NCBI GenBank assembly: GCA_004352715.1
Contig: SCFE01000004.1
Coordinates: forward strand, 1,738,321 to 1,802,320
Source of the DNA: Hofstenia miamia
Taxonomy: Eukaryota > Xenacoelomorpha > Acoela
Length of the DNA: 64,000 bases
Direction: 5' to 3'
The number at the start of each line of letters is the position of its first letter. The first letter of the stretch is position 1. Under the pieces are notes generated by a model that was given only the letters and a program-made list of their open reading frames with translations, did no database searches and was not told the origin of the DNA. Shown here piece by piece: positions 1-13,858 of this stretch. Both the position numbers and the translations under genes were made by a program.

Positions 1-3000
1 TATTAAAATGAGGGGAGATCAAGAATAGAAAATACTGCGCAAAAATTTTAAGAAAATTAAAAGTAATTAAAATTTAATAATTCAGAATATATTATAAATT
101 TTAATCATTCAATGAATACTTATGCCGCACAAATTGAGGATCTAACTTTTCTTGACTTTCGATATTAGTCTCCACAATTTTTCCCTGAGTTTCACTACAC
201 TAACATCACAAACTTAAAGTCTACTGAAAATTGTAATAAAACAAACTATGGCAATTAGCAAGTGTATGAATAGAATAATGCTTTGATCAAAGGAAATTAA
301 TGAAAATCCTAAATCATGAATGTTGTTGAGTGAAATGTTTATTGATTGGGAAAATAAAACATCTTGTTGTCTGCCAATTTTTTGCATTTAGCGTAGAAAT
401 GATTGTATTTGTTTAAAGTTGAGAAATCTCTCACTTCTTCATTTCAAAATATAATTTTTTGAATCACTAGTCAGAAATTCTGTATTTCTTAAAAACGTTT
501 TTTATATATATTATATTTTATGCATTCGCCAATTTTCTGTTATTTTCCTAAGATAACAAATTAAATTATTGTTCATAATAATGCATTTATTGTTCAAATT
601 TCTTTAATAGTCATCGGTAATATTTACGCATTATAAGACTTTGAACTAATATACTTGAACCGTTTGTGCTGTTGGTTTGCATCTTTTTGATTTGAGATTA
701 AAGTTCATTTATTCATATAATGTTTAAGTAATTTTATTGGTAACAATAATTTTAACGTTTTCATTTTTGTTTATGATAGTATGTTGAATTTGAACTCTGA
801 CTTTCGAAAACCCGTACGAATAGTTCCTTTTGAACTAATATTTTGCCTACGGAGATCTATGAATATTTGCCGTGCTATGCATATTTTTTTGCATTAGCAA
901 TTTTCTTACATATGCAGATTCAATCAAATTTTTTTATTTATAGGCAGGCGTGTTTTTACGAAGTGGATGGCCTGTCCAAAAATTAATCATATGAAATTGC
1001 GATTTTTTGTGGCCATTGTGATAAAAAAATTATTTTTTAGTGTTTTTTCATAAGAGAAAAACCCTTTATTTAAAAATTTTTTCTAATCTCGTTAATAAAA
1101 TTCATCTTACAAAAACTAGTTTTCATTTGTATAAATATAAACCTTAATCTCATAAAGCCTTGCAATTTTGCAAAATATGATTAGATTTTGTATAACTCGC
1201 AAATAGTTTTGTAATAATTTTGGAAAAAAATTTGAACCCCCATCCCCCGGAAATTTTCTAGTACTGTGCCTGGTAATTTGTATATCCTGTAAAATTAAGA
1301 AGGTAAAATGCGAATATTTTTTAACTATACTTTGGTTTGCAATTCTCGTTCAATCATTTGCTCCGACAAGAATTGATCAGAATATGTGTTCCTTAATTTT
1401 ATTTTGTGTTCAAATTCATTTTAGTTGGTGATATCCTGCAATCTGAAGCTAAGATATATTACAAGGTCATTTGTAGTATTGTGTGCTGTGCAATTCTGCA
1501 TTGATTTTGTAATAATATAAATTTATCTTCATCAGGTAAATGTTTATTATTTTTTAATATATTCGGTTTTTATTTCGAATTCATGTGCCAATAAATTTCG
1601 ATTTTTGCTAAAAATCTAAAATTATTATTCCATTATTTTTTACTATTCAAAGGCCTCGTATCAGGTTTATTATTAAATATTTTTTAAATATTGGTACATT
1701 TCAAAGAAATATTTTTTGTACAGAATGCGTAATGGCAATTGGAGGTTGTTTGTGGGCAAGAAGCTTAAATTCTCTTTGGAATGTCGAAATATATATACGT
1801 ATAATTTATTTGGTGAAGAATTATTATGCCAAGTTTTCTATACTTACATATATTATTCTAAAATCATATATTAAATTATAATTCAAGCAAACACATTCAA
1901 AATTACTGTAAGCTTGATATTTAATTATTTTTTCCTTTGAAATTGATTAATTAGCAAAAGCGAAAATATGAAATGCAAAATTGAACAAATTCAATTATAA
2001 TTTAAGAAATTTCTAGTCATATTTTATTTTTAATGTAAATTAGAATGAATTAATTTTGTAATATTTCTATTGGCTGACTTGAATTTAAGAGCTACTTTGA
2101 TTCTTCGTTAAAAGAAGTTTCGAAAAGTGCACGAGGTGCTTCGAAGACTATTTAGAGTCCTTAAAAGTGATGTTTGTTATTTTTTAAATGCTTAAGTCAA
2201 ATGTCAACAGCATCCACTTATACCTGCTCTCATCTTCAGAAAACCATTAACAATAAATTGGAAAATACATTATTTCCATGCAATCAGTAGTTTATTATGT
2301 GAAATAACTGCGTCATCTATGAAATTTTACGATTGTTTGCTCAAAAATCGTTTCAATGTTTTATAAAAATTTTTAATTTAATGTATGTGTACTAATTTTC
2401 GGATGTAATATAAAATTTGTTGAAATTAATTTTAATTATACAATTGTGCTTGTCCCTGTATGCTCATATCGTAACTTGCCATAATGAGGTTAGAATAAAT
2501 CGAATATATTTTCAACTCGTTTTTAATATTAAAAGGATCATGTGATATGAACACTGTTTCGAAAATTTATACCTTTTATCAGGCTATATATTTTGTTTAA
2601 TGATGCATATTTTTAGCAATAATTTCATTTTTTAAATATATTAGATTTAATTGAAGCCATTTGCATCATTGCCGTTAATTTTTGTGATTCGGGTCCGATT
2701 TAAACATTGTATATTTTCCTAGCCTTAATGCTTTATATGTTATCTAAAGACACATGTTAGTTTGTAATGTGTTCGATTTAGTTTGAATGAATCAAATTTT
2801 CAAATTGTGTTACATGATTTTTGTAATCTATGTATAGGAATCAGATATTTTTATCAATTTAAACTGTTGATGCCAATCGTTTCAATCTAGTGTTAATTAG
2901 CCGGTTTGTGTAATAGTTGCGAGCGTAATTAGAATTATCATGAATTTTTGCGTCGTGTTTTGGGCGTGCAATAGTTAGCTATGCCGCGGTCATTAAATTA

Positions 3001-6000
3001 TATGTTATGAATATGAAGTACATTTAAACTCGTTTGCTTAATGGAAACACTGAATTTAATTTATAACTTCTACAATGATAGAATGACCAATGTACGGTGT
3101 CTAAGACGACATTCGCATATTGGTATCATATTATTATCAACTTTTGGCTTTTGTTGACATCCTTTACTTTTTTCAAAATAATGAAATAATGATGAGCTTA
3201 AATTTGACGGTTTTGATAATGCTTTACCTTAAAGTGCATAGTGCATTTATAACTATTTTCTATTCTACAAAGAAATGTGGAAATCTGGGAATATTGACAT
3301 GTTCAACCCATACTGCATTCTCACATTAACAAGAAGTCTAAAGCCCTTTTCTATAGTTATACCGTCCAAGTCGCTCTGAGGTTGGGACGTGCCTATATCG
3401 GTCATAGCGTATTTTTAATTGTAGATACTTAGTAAACATAAAAATTTTCCTGTGACAGGGTTAAATCATAATTTTCTTCCAGAGAGATTAAGCTACTTCA
3501 TGTACCAGTAATGCTTCTATTTTTAAATGCTCATTTTATTAATTTTTAAAAATTGGGCTTGAGTGAGTTGCGGTTCCTCGACAAAGCTGGGTTACACTAG
3601 TTATATAATTTTTGCGTTTTTACAAATAGTAATCATTATTTAGTTGAAGATATTGGAATATTTATATAGAAGTATGAAGGAAGAATAATGAAAACAACGA
3701 CAGCGAATTTGTATAAAATTTCAAGTACATTTGAATATTCATCAATGTTACTGTATTCTTAATTTGTAAATTATGTATAATTTTAGTTCCATCTTTGCTA
3801 ATTACTGTGATCTTGATGTATTAATAAGGTTTTCAGTCCATGAAAGCAACAAAGAACTTTGACTGTTTCTTGATATGTACAAAGATATTCCAAACCCATT
3901 GAGGCATGTCGTACGCATAGTCAGAGGTCGCGGGGCCTCCACATCTATAGGCGTAACAAAGATGGACTCAGCTCCAAAATTTCAAAATTCAATCCGATCA
4001 GGATTCGAAACTTCAAAATTGGATCTGATCCTATTGAAATTTTTAAAAATTAAAGGTATTTTGGATTCCATTTTAAATTAATTATTGTAACAATAAGTAA
4101 ATACGGACTTAAAATATAGAATGGTTTCTTTTATTTGTGAATAAGATTTTTCAAGTGTTTAGATTAAGAATATAACTGACTTATAATGATGTTAGATGTA
4201 TAATATGAATATAATATTTATATTTTTGATTCGAAAAATTTTCCAAATTTTCACAAAATTATGATCCAATCTGACCCTACCCGACCCGAGATTCAATCTG
4301 ATTCCTTCCGAAATTTCAATTTACTGTCAAAATAAGGAAAGTATTTTTTATTTGATAAGTAAATTTTTGTAGAAAATCAAATTAAAACAAGAATTATGTA
4401 TAATGAAAGACATGATTGCGATAGTTAGAAGAAACTAATGTCATTTTTAGATGGAGTTTTTCGCAACTCGAAAGACTTTGGCAAATGATTGTCATTTTAA
4501 TGTTGAAAACCTTAAACATTATATGTTGCCATTTGTATGCAATGTATCACATTTTCGGCAATATATACTCAGTTTGAAGTTGCTTTAATTTTATCATTAC
4601 GTCAATATATGGTCAAAATTTCTAAGTTTTTAAATTATTGCGGTCAAAATACTAAGTCGTTAGGTCAAAAAATATTATCGTAGCGTTTCAGACAGTTATT
4701 AACGTATGATTTTAACCGATTTTCGGCTCATTGTTATTGTTTAGTCGCTAAAGCAAAAAGGTCAATTATTGAAGATTCATTCAGATTGAGAATTCGTTAT
4801 CGTGTGCTAAAGTGAATTTCACAATGCCAAAAGGAAACAAGCAATTTTCTTATTCGTGTTTTTTATAAATTTTTTTTTCAAATAATATTACACATTCTTA
4901 AAAATATATCAAATGTATTCCAAAGTTAGGCATTTTATCTACAGTCCACCAAACTTCAGTATTTTATAAATTATAAGGGCAGTTGAAAGAACTGCTTCCA
5001 CCGTATACAAAAATCTGTGAACAGTTGGTAAATAGAATCAATACTGTTTCAGTGCAGATATTAGTTATGACATATTTTTGGTTGTATTTATACGCGAAAT
5101 GTATTTATAAATATATACGGAATAGTGTTTATAAAAAAATATATTGAAGAAATATATTTATTACAATTGTAGATACACTTAAAAATCGTAACTCAGTATC
5201 TCTATTTACCATCCTACCAATTGGGAATTAGCAAACTCACTTGGAATTTCGATTATCATTACAAAATCAGCGAATTTTCGTGATTATTCCACTTGTTTCT
5301 TATTCTTGAGAATGTAGGTACAACTGGACAAACATCAAGTGAACGTTCTATTTTTTAAGTTGATTGCAAATATTGGTAGTTACATAGCTCTTATCTGCAT
5401 AATTTCCAATAATATGCTGTTTTTTATTACTATCCACTTGCTTCATGATTAATATTACGGAGTGGTTTGGGGTTAGATTAAAAATTAACAAATTCAACGC
5501 TGCCACACTGCTGTGGTAGTGGAAATTGAATGTGAACAACTTTGCATAGCTGTTTATACAGTTGCATCAGAGAACTACAAAACTTTCTAGTCACTTGAAT
5601 TGACGGAACTTGTAAATCGAGGATTTTTGCCAAATTCTTGAAATTAATTCTATAAATTTGCTTCATTTTGCTTTTCTTAGATACTTCTAGTTGGTATCAA
5701 ATATGCTGCAAGTAATTTGAACAATTATGATAAGGATTTTTGTAAATTTTCATTAAAACTAGCGTGTACTTTTGTTATACTCATGCTCTTTTATCATTAG
5801 AAATAGAATATTAAAGCCTACAGTTAATTCTGCTTTTGGTTTTATCTCAATGAATAAATGGTTGTCACTCCTGTGTATTAAGCACTCTTCACAAATTTTT
5901 AAGAATTTCTGAATTTTTGAACCTTGTTTTGCATTAATTGTTCAGATTTCCTTGTACAAAATAATTACGCATTTCACATAAAATCCAAAAATATTAGGGA

Positions 6001-6480
6001 TTCACCATCTCCTTCATTTTGTGTAGTTTAGCATGGTAGAAGTTTCGATTCTAAACCTACAAAAATGCAGCTTCATTCCTACATTAAACTTTTATAATCA
6101 TCTAAGATCATTCAATTCTCAAATTACTAACTTGCTAAGAATTGCAATTTCAAAATTATTAATTCGTTTCTACACCTCTTTTTGTATTCTGCAGTAATTT
6201 GAAATTGTAATTACTATATGTTACAGAAAAAATTAATGCTAAGAACCACCAAGTCAAATTAAAAGTAATTCAGCAAAACTAATAGTCTATGTAGAAGTGT
6301 TTCTTTACCACGCCAGATTTCAAAAAATAATAGAGTCCTAAGGAAATTATTCAATTACTGGCCCAGATACCAGACGCACGCAACTGCTGGTGGTACTGGG
6401 AATAAAAAAACAAAACATGGGATAGGATCCGTATGAAACTTTTCAATTTCAAACCAAAACTGGGAGCAATTTGTATTAAT
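1..6480. other. AT-rich stretch without a recognisable gene
   Basis: No reading frame here has a recognisable domain or a convincing exon with splice borders. The open frames at 3120-3329, 3875-4081 and 5348-5666 are short and AT-driven. CpG occurs at an ordinary rate for this window, unlike 35.6-48.7 kb. Around 3975-4320 there is a degenerate repeat with motifs such as ACCCGACCCGA that recur loosely near 33660-33745 and 34440-34510; I could not define its ends. The 3' part (from about 4860) is one copy of a dispersed duplication listed separately. Confidence 0.6.
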
Positions 6481-6500
6481 ATTTGCTATAATATTTACTT
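4860..6500 (+). repeat. Copy 1 of a collinear diverged duplication (partner 36735-38270)
   Basis: Blocks at about 4868-5080 and 5935-6480 match blocks at about 36738-36950 and 37727-38250 in the same order and orientation, with a nearly constant offset (about 31.8 kb). Examples are the shared words AATCTGTG, CAGTTCTTT-like purine-rich tracts and the CATGGGATAGGATC / CATGAGACAGGATC pair. The middle is too diverged to align by eye. No coding frame explains the similarity. It may be an old segmental duplication or two copies of an unidentified long transposon. Copy 1 still has CpG where copy 2 has CA. Confidence 0.6.
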
Positions 6501-6503
6501 GCA

Positions 6504-6504
<1 letters not shown>

Positions 6505-6539
<35 letters not shown>
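6505..6539. repeat. (TA)n microsatellite
   Basis: An uninterrupted TA dinucleotide run of about 35 bases. It directly follows the end of the duplicated block that starts near 4860. Similar runs recur throughout the window, often beside mobile elements. Confidence 0.9.
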
Positions 6540-6542
<3 letters not shown>

Positions 6543-7696
6543 TGTGTACTTTTGTCTATATTCAATTTGAATTTATAATTTCGGAGTAACAATTATTTTA
6601 AATCTTTATACATATTCATGTAAGCATTTAATTATTTCATGGGAAAGGCCCTGTCAAACTTGTTATCTGGCAAGCAATACATGTTGCTAATGCATAAAAC
6701 AAGAACAACGTTTATGCACATTAACCTTAACCTGGCAATTCCACATTTTCAAGCAATTTTCTTCATGAAACTTTCTTTATTGAATTGAGACATGAAAACA
6801 TATATTGTTGGTGGACGTGTTCGAACTTAATATTGACAATTTGATCAATAGCGTATTGTTATGGTTGAAGTAGAATCAACATTTATCATTCAAAATTTCA
6901 TTTATTAATAAAATCTTAAACTTTCACCATTCCTAATGTTCAGGTAATCAAAGGTCAAAAGCCCATATGAGAAACAACTAAACTTGTTATTTCTTTTCAT
7001 GCACAAAATAAGAATTTGCTTCGCCGAAGCTATATTTCAAAAGTATAGGTGATTGTAGCGTCACACTATCACAGAACGTTTTATGTACCTAATATGCAAT
7101 TGTCATGAAGTCAATGCAGTATGTCCCTGCTAGTTTTTAAATATAATTGAAAAACCTCCAAAAATAGGGTGTTGCAAAAAATTTTATTGACTGCTGAACA
7201 TTGAGTTTTTGTCGAATGTGTACTAATATTCGATGTATTAATGGACTTTTCAATTTGGTTTCCTTATGTTCTTAAAATTTCCGTTGTTTAATAACTCTTT
7301 GTCAAAATGCGTCGGAAGGTTTATTGTTGTACGGAAACATCTGTAAAGATTCTGTTCTTTTACCAACTCATTGAAGTATTCATTATGATGTAAAAATTTA
7401 CATTTTCACACTATTGAATTGAAATTTTTAATTTCCTCTCTAAACATATTGTACTTAACTTTAAAAAAATATTTAGTTTATATAATTGTTTATACATAAA
7501 AAGATGTACACTTATATATGCATTAAATTTACAATATAATATATTATTTAAAAAATGGCGAAAATTGTATTCTTTATGATCCCACGTAGTAGATTTAGTA
7601 AAATTTAAAATACAAATTCATTTTGCTTACACTGTTTGAAATTGATTAAATGACGAAAATTCATTATTCTTCGTTTAAAATGATATTTTCAAAAAG

Positions 7697-8141
7697 TTAA
7701 TCTCCCTCAGCGGACTCGTTGGAAACTGGTGAATTCCCGAACTGAGAGTCACGCCATCGTGGAGCTGTGAGAATGAACGAAATTACCACTGAAAGCATCA
7801 CTTTGAATTCTATTTTACATAAGCAACATATTACCAACATATTATGATTACCATTATATGATTTTAAGTTCTGTTAATCAGCTCGATCATATTTAGCATG
7901 CTTAATATATATATATATATATATANTATATATAGGGTGTCCATAAAGTCTGAAGACAATAAAATTTCATAACTTCGCCACTATCTAAATTACTGAATTT
8001 CTCTCCCTATAAATTTAGCCTTCATAGCCACTGAGAACTATATGTTTAAATCTTTCTTGAAGCATGGATACAAAAAATATGAATAATTTTAAAGCTTACA
8101 TTGAAAAATAGTTAATTTTCCTGTGTCCAGACTTTACGGAC

Positions 8142-8178
<37 letters not shown>

Positions 8179-8451
8179 ATTGTTCTTAGAAATATATTTG
8201 TTTTTCTTGATTTATAAAATCATTTTATAACTACTTTAATAATATAATTGATACTTTTCTCTGCATTTGTGTATTTCAATTTTTCATCGAAATACTTTTC
8301 ATTTTTTTTAAAAACTTAATGGCTTATAGCTCACAAACTAATAAAGATATCTAAAATTTGAAAACACCATAAGATAGTAAAGAGAATTGTTACCTCTTTC
8401 ACTTCCAACACCTTCTTTACTGTGCACCGCTCGCCTGAATACTGTTTGCGT
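7697..8451 (-). CDS. Possible 3' end (two exons) of an unrecognised minus-strand gene
   Basis: Two unusually GC- and CpG-rich islands read as spliced coding sequence on the minus strand. The upstream exon is 8451-8394 (58 nt), preceded by an acceptor ending GAAAATAG and followed by a GTAACA donor; it encodes 19 codons beginning TQTVFRRAV and leaves one base. The terminal exon is 7764-7697, after a TTCATTCTCACAG acceptor; it supplies the other two bases of an Ala codon and then reads PRWRDSQFGNSPVSNESAEG to a TAA stop. The reading phase matches across the intron, which supports the join. No domain is recognised; the tail is polar and Ser/Glu-rich. The mariner-type MITE at 7935-8145 would lie in the intron. 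Exons further 5' (higher coordinates) were not found. Chance splice sites remain possible. Confidence 0.35.
7935..8145. mobile_element. Mariner-type MITE, 211 bp, in a TA microsatellite
   Basis: The ends are inverted repeats: GGGTGTCCATAAAGTCTG at the left and, on the opposite strand, GGGTGTCCGTAAAGTCTG at the right. Both ends abut TA, the target duplicated by Tc1/mariner elements. The interior has no coding capacity, so it is non-autonomous. TA runs flank it on both sides (about 7909-7933 with one N at 7926, and 8146-8175). The GGGTGTCC start is common in mariner-related families; the exact family is not determined. Confidence 0.8.
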
Positions 8452-11399
8452 CTATTTTCAGAAAGAAATAATTGACATAGTTATTGGCTCCATGGGCTTT
8501 AGACTGCCTCATTATTTGAAGAGTTTAAACTTTTCTATAAGAATCGGATTTTTTGTTGTAAAAGATAATATCTTCATGTACATAGTTCATCTTTATCATT
8601 GGAAGGAAGCACATTAGGCCATAGATGTTTCAATACCAACCGTTTTGTTACACATATCCACCAATCTTCTTCCACCCCATGAACAGTCCAAAAAAAATCA
8701 TTAAATACTACTGCAAATACTCTGAGCCATTCTGAGATCACAACAAGAAAATTGTATTGAGAAGAAAATGTTCTTAGCATTACGAAACGTTTCTCCACTT
8801 ATTTAATGATGCGGCATGGGGAGGATTTTTTGCCCTTATTACTCAAAAAAATTATGAACTTTCTCAATGAGATTAACTGACTTTCGTAATTATGATTGAG
8901 AATCATAACCCTCTAAAATATTTTTAAAAAACTGTTCATTTTATGTATACAATTGTTTTTCACCAATTTTTCAAATCTTATTATTGTTAGTATGAAAAAA
9001 TTATGTAAAATATTCAAGAATGCTATGTTTAATAAGCTAAGAATGAATTCTAATATATTCCATCATTTCCAACTGCTTAAAACTAATATATTTAATAAAT
9101 TTCAAAAAATCCCCACATTTTTAGATTTGAAGACGTCATCAAAAATAATTTTAGCATCAAATTGTTGAACATTCCAATTTTATATTTAAATATCCCAGAT
9201 CGAATAGTGTTTTTAGCAACTAAATCTATTTATTGATAAATTTGGTCTTTAAATTTTCTTGTCAACTGACCCTTTTAACGTAAAGTTTTGTCCTGCCCAT
9301 TTACATCCCAAGTCAATGTCTTAATTTTTTAATAAGCTTGAAGAAAGCTGTTTGAAAATGTAATTTAAATTATCGAAAATATTTGATTTTATTTTTCAGA
9401 AATTTATAAAGATTTTATATATTTTAAGAATTTTTAGTGATTTTTAAAATGGTAACTAAATATTTGTTAACTATATGATAACATGAAAAAAAATATATAT
9501 GCAATTTTTCAAGTCTCAATTCATTTCAAGCAGGCAAAATTTAAATCAATTCCTCTTAATTGCCATGGAATAGCAAGGACTTTATAGTTTCTCTTTGTAA
9601 AACAACAAAGAACAGCGTTCATTAAGAATTCCCTTTGTTTACATTAAGACACTCTATTCAATTCCATAGATTAAAATTTTGAAATTAGCCGCACATAATT
9701 GTTTATTACCTATACTATAATAATAAATTCAAGCAATATTCCTCTGGGCAGTTTTTCTGTTTCAATTATTATATGATGCATGAAGATCTTTGTTACTAGG
9801 CTTACTGAGGCAACTTACTTTGATAAAAGAAAAATAAGAGTGATTTTTTTGTTCTTTGTCATATGACGAATGCAAAGGGGCAAGCTATTTATTGAATAGG
9901 AATTTCATCTATGAACAAGCTTGCGGTTTGTGTTGTGTATGTGGGAAAATATGTCTTTGGTACTCAGAATACAAGTAAACATTGATAGAATATCTAAACA
10001 CATTAAATATTAATTTACAGTGATGGATGGAAAAAATACGAGATTTCTATTCCTTGACGACTTTGTTGCGTTGGTTTTTGTGTGAAAAATTTAAGAGACT
10101 ATCTGAGTTTGCATCTCATTTTTGGATTGCCTCCTAGAAGAATATTAGTTGAATCATATGTCTTGCAACTAGTGTACGCAACGCAACATGTTATGGGGAA
10201 ATTAAAAATTCAGCCTTGCATTTTAAAAATCTTGCATTAACCAAAATAGTTCTGGTCCATACATAATATGTTTTTTTATTTTCAAACTTACCAAAACCGC
10301 ATTTTTTTATTTATGCAATGTAGTAAAGAAGTGTAATGCCCTTATTTAGAATGTTAATATGAATGTGATCTACAAAATGTTTGAAAAATAACATTTTCAT
10401 GTGTACACATTTTGGGTTACCCTGTATATATATTTTTTCCTAGATAATAGTTTTTCTAAATAGGCTTCGTGTGATGAACTGTTTTATGCCATAGCGAATT
10501 GCAAAAAATGATAGATAACTTTAGCTTCATGGAAACTACAGAAACATTACAAAAAATAATTATTTCTTTTCCTATTTAGCTGTTTTATGGAATTATACAG
10601 TTCTAAATTTTTTGAAAATACGTTCATGCTCTTTTCCTTTCCTAATATTGATAACATGACATTTTTAGAAGACAAGTTGTTTCAGTGGATATCTTACGTA
10701 TACAAGTCATGCACATTCTATTATATAAGGTGATTTTTAATGATGGGACAAAAAATCTTTAATTGAATGAATTTTACTGAACAAAGCATTAAAAAATCTT
10801 GAAAAATATTAGTTTTAATTATTTACTTTTTAAATAATTAATAACAGGCTCTTAAAAATGCTGCATATCAGATTAGCAAGCTTACATATAAAGTTCTGTT
10901 CAAAAAAATTATGATAAACTATCGTGATACTATTTTTAATATGAATGGTCTCGTTCTATTTGGATGCAACTTTAACAAATATAAATGAAAGTAAGACGTT
11001 TCAGTAAGCAAAAAAATTCTAAAATTGCTCATTCTTTTCCTTGAAGGTTAAAGCAACTTTATGTATAAAATTTTGCCTCATTTAAATTTACCTTACAGCA
11101 AATGGGCAGGTGGTTGTTACAGTAATCCTTGTTGAAAAGGAAAATGATATTCTGTTGTTTTTTGGAAGCGTATTATATTCTTTAGCGCTAAGTTTCATTT
11201 ATATCTTCATCTATAAAAATATTTCGGCATGGAACTAGCTTTTTATTTTATTAGCCCTTTAGCTAATCATCAAGAGGTGACGGCCTGAAACTGACTTCCA
11301 AAAAGTTGTGCCGTCGCAGTGAATATATTTGAAGAACAATATATTTAGTATAATAATGGTTTATTTCCTACTAAATTTTAGATGTTATTATCATCTTTA
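8452..11399. other. Non-coding AT-rich stretch
   Basis: I see no supported gene. A 74-codon minus-strand open frame at 8798-8574 has no family resemblance I can name and lacks clear splice borders. At 11270-11335 a GC-richer patch contains the hairpin pair GACGGC / GCCGTC, and its + strand frame weakly resembles the C-terminal tail of LINE reverse transcriptases (GLKLTSKKLCRRSEY), but it is too short to call. Confidence 0.5.
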
Positions 11400-11402
11400 T
11401 GT

Positions 11403-12483
11403 ACTCTATACCATTTTCCGTCCAATAATGACATTTTTGCAATCAATAGTGACATTTTTGCTATCAATAGTGACATTTTTGTAATCAATAGTGACAATAT
11501 ATTTTAGATATATTTATTTGTTCTTGTATGTATTTATCACTTATGCATGTATGTAAATGTATGTATCTATGCATGTACATGCATGTATTTATATTTTTAT
11601 TTGCATTTTTTGTATTTATAACGGTATGAGCGACTTAATGTACTGCTATTATACCCAGTAATTATTAATTTCTATTTGATCGAATTCAATAGGTTATTTT
11701 ATCGAATTAGAAACGATTCTAAAGGATACATTCTATGTAAATAATATGTAAATAATATGTATTACAAACAAAATAAAATGCATATTGGAACAAAGAACGA
11801 TGTATTCATCAAAAGTAGGCAGCTCTAAGCTTCAAGAGGCAATCCTTGTGCACAGTCAGCGACAACAGCGTCTACTCGACGATATAGATTACGAAATTTG
11901 GCTCGAGTTAAATCAGGCATACTTTGCTCAAGAGCATCCCGAAGTATTCCTAATTTCGTCAGTTATCTTTGCGCGCATAGCTGAAGTCAGTATAGTAATA
12001 ACTAGGGCGGATTTTTGACAAAAGATAGTACACTGTATTCAAATTTGAAAGTTAGGTTATTTACATTCAAATTTGAAATATCGAAGAAATTTTTGATCTT
12101 AAAATGACTAATGAGTGAATTACCTATGATACCCACAAAAATTTTGAAATCAGCCTTCAATCTTTTACTACGCATAAAGTAGCATAAATAGTAATTCATG
12201 GATACATTGGCATTAAAGACATGTAAACATTGTACAATGGTTCAAAGTTTTACAAATGCAAACAATATATAGATAAAAATATATAGTCACTATTGATTGC
12301 AAAAATGTCACTATTGATAGCAAAAATGTCACTATTGATTGCAAAAATGTCACTATTGATTGCAAAAATGTCAATATTGATTACAAAAATGTCACTATTG
12401 ATTGCAAAAATGTCACTATTGATTACAAAAATGTCATTGTTGATTGCAAAAATGTCATTATTGGACGGAAAATGGTATAGAGT
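11403..12483. repeat. Inverted arrays of a 21-bp minisatellite bracketing about 0.8 kb
   Basis: The right arm (12286-12483) holds about nine tandem copies of a 21-bp unit whose core is CACTATTGATTGCAAAAATG; variants differ by one or two bases. The left arm (11403-11495) holds about four copies in reverse orientation. The outer ends also match as inverted repeats (ACTCTATACCATTTTCCGTC at the left; its complement closes the right arm). The enclosed DNA contains an ATGT-rich tract near 11550-11620 and the putative first exon of the gene at 11800. The arrangement resembles a foldback-type element with arms of unequal repeat number. I could not see a clear target-site duplication. Confidence 0.85.
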
Positions 12484-13858
12484 CCGTATATATATATGTA
12501 TATATATATTTTTTTTCGTTTTTCTATACTAGCAATAATCAATTTCGTCAGAGAAATAGACTGGTGCAATACCAATGCTCTAAGAGTGTACATAAACCTT
12601 CCATTTCAAAGACTTTCAATTGAGTATGACGCATGTTTACGTTATTTCATATAGAAATGGCATAATCCTGCATATATGCCGCCTGCAGGATCAACATCTG
12701 TTAGAAGTTTTCACAGTCTTGCAGCAGAATATGGCAATCCTTTTACTCAGCATATAGTGTTGCCACCAATTAGGTAGATATTTAACACGAATAACAGTTT
12801 TTGGCACATTTTCAATTAATAATTGATTAATCATTCTGAAGCTACACGAAGAATTTTGCCATCATGTAAAACGCGGAATTAATTTTGAAATTCTAATATA
12901 GTCTAAAAGATACACATTTCAATAAATTTTCTGCCAGCTGAAATGAGCTTATTATAATTTCTTAATAAGGTTTCTCTAGTTCTGGGGGCGCATTAAAATT
13001 AATATATAAAACCCCGTATCAGAAGTTCGGTTGAGTGCTGTAATCTCAGAAAGCATGATTATATAACTGTATTTAGTATTACAATTTTTAATGAAGGATC
13101 AACATTTGCGAAAATGTAATGAAATCCACCAAATTTAAGAGATTTCTTTCATCGCGTCGTTCAGCGACAACAACTGACCCTATATTGGGTGTATAATTCA
13201 TTTATCAGTCAGAAATTCAAAGTTTTAAACCAATTCAATTATATTTAATACCGTCGTTTATATATTCAGCTGTTGATATCATGACTTACCATATTTTTAG
13301 TATTTTCATAAACACGTTATTTTTTCATTATTTCTGTTTATTCTACTCTTAAGAATTAATTACGCACAAAATGAGAACAATGGAGTGTCTGTTTAAGGCT
13401 AAGAATGTTTCACCAACTGAATGTTTCGTCAACCTTGAAATATTTCACTAACTATCAAATTTAATTTAAACAGAATGTTTATTAGTCAAATTGTTAATGA
13501 CATATATATATATATATATATATATATTCGCTAGGTATTTTCAATATTTATATTCGCGCTAAATATACATATTATAAAATATCATAAAATAATTATACAT
13601 AGTATAAAATATTTCTTTATATATTATTTTATGCTCGCGCTAAGTATACTATATAAATAGTTTTTATTTTTTCAAATGTGTAAAAAATTTCGAAATTTGC
13701 TTAGACATACATATAATACCCTAAATGACATCACTAAACAATTTTATAAACTGATCTGTGGCTTGTTTGGCCAAACCTAAAATTCGCGCTAAGTATAAAG
13801 GGAAATGGAAACTTTCGCGCTAAGTATTGCCCAAAACCAATTTACCATAATACTTAGC

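Noticed and set aside
3875-4081. 68-codon frame with a CpG-rich start (VRGRGASTSIG)
   Set aside because: Overlaps degenerate repeat sequence, lacks splice support and a recognisable product.
8574-8798. 74-codon minus-strand frame with Trp-rich peptide
   Set aside because: No family match I can name, no convincing splice borders or start context, and AT-rich flanks; treated as a chance frame.
12293-12532. 79-codon frame with repeated MSLLIAK units
   Set aside because: It is the translation of the 21-bp minisatellite, whose length is a multiple of three, so every unit stays open by necessity.
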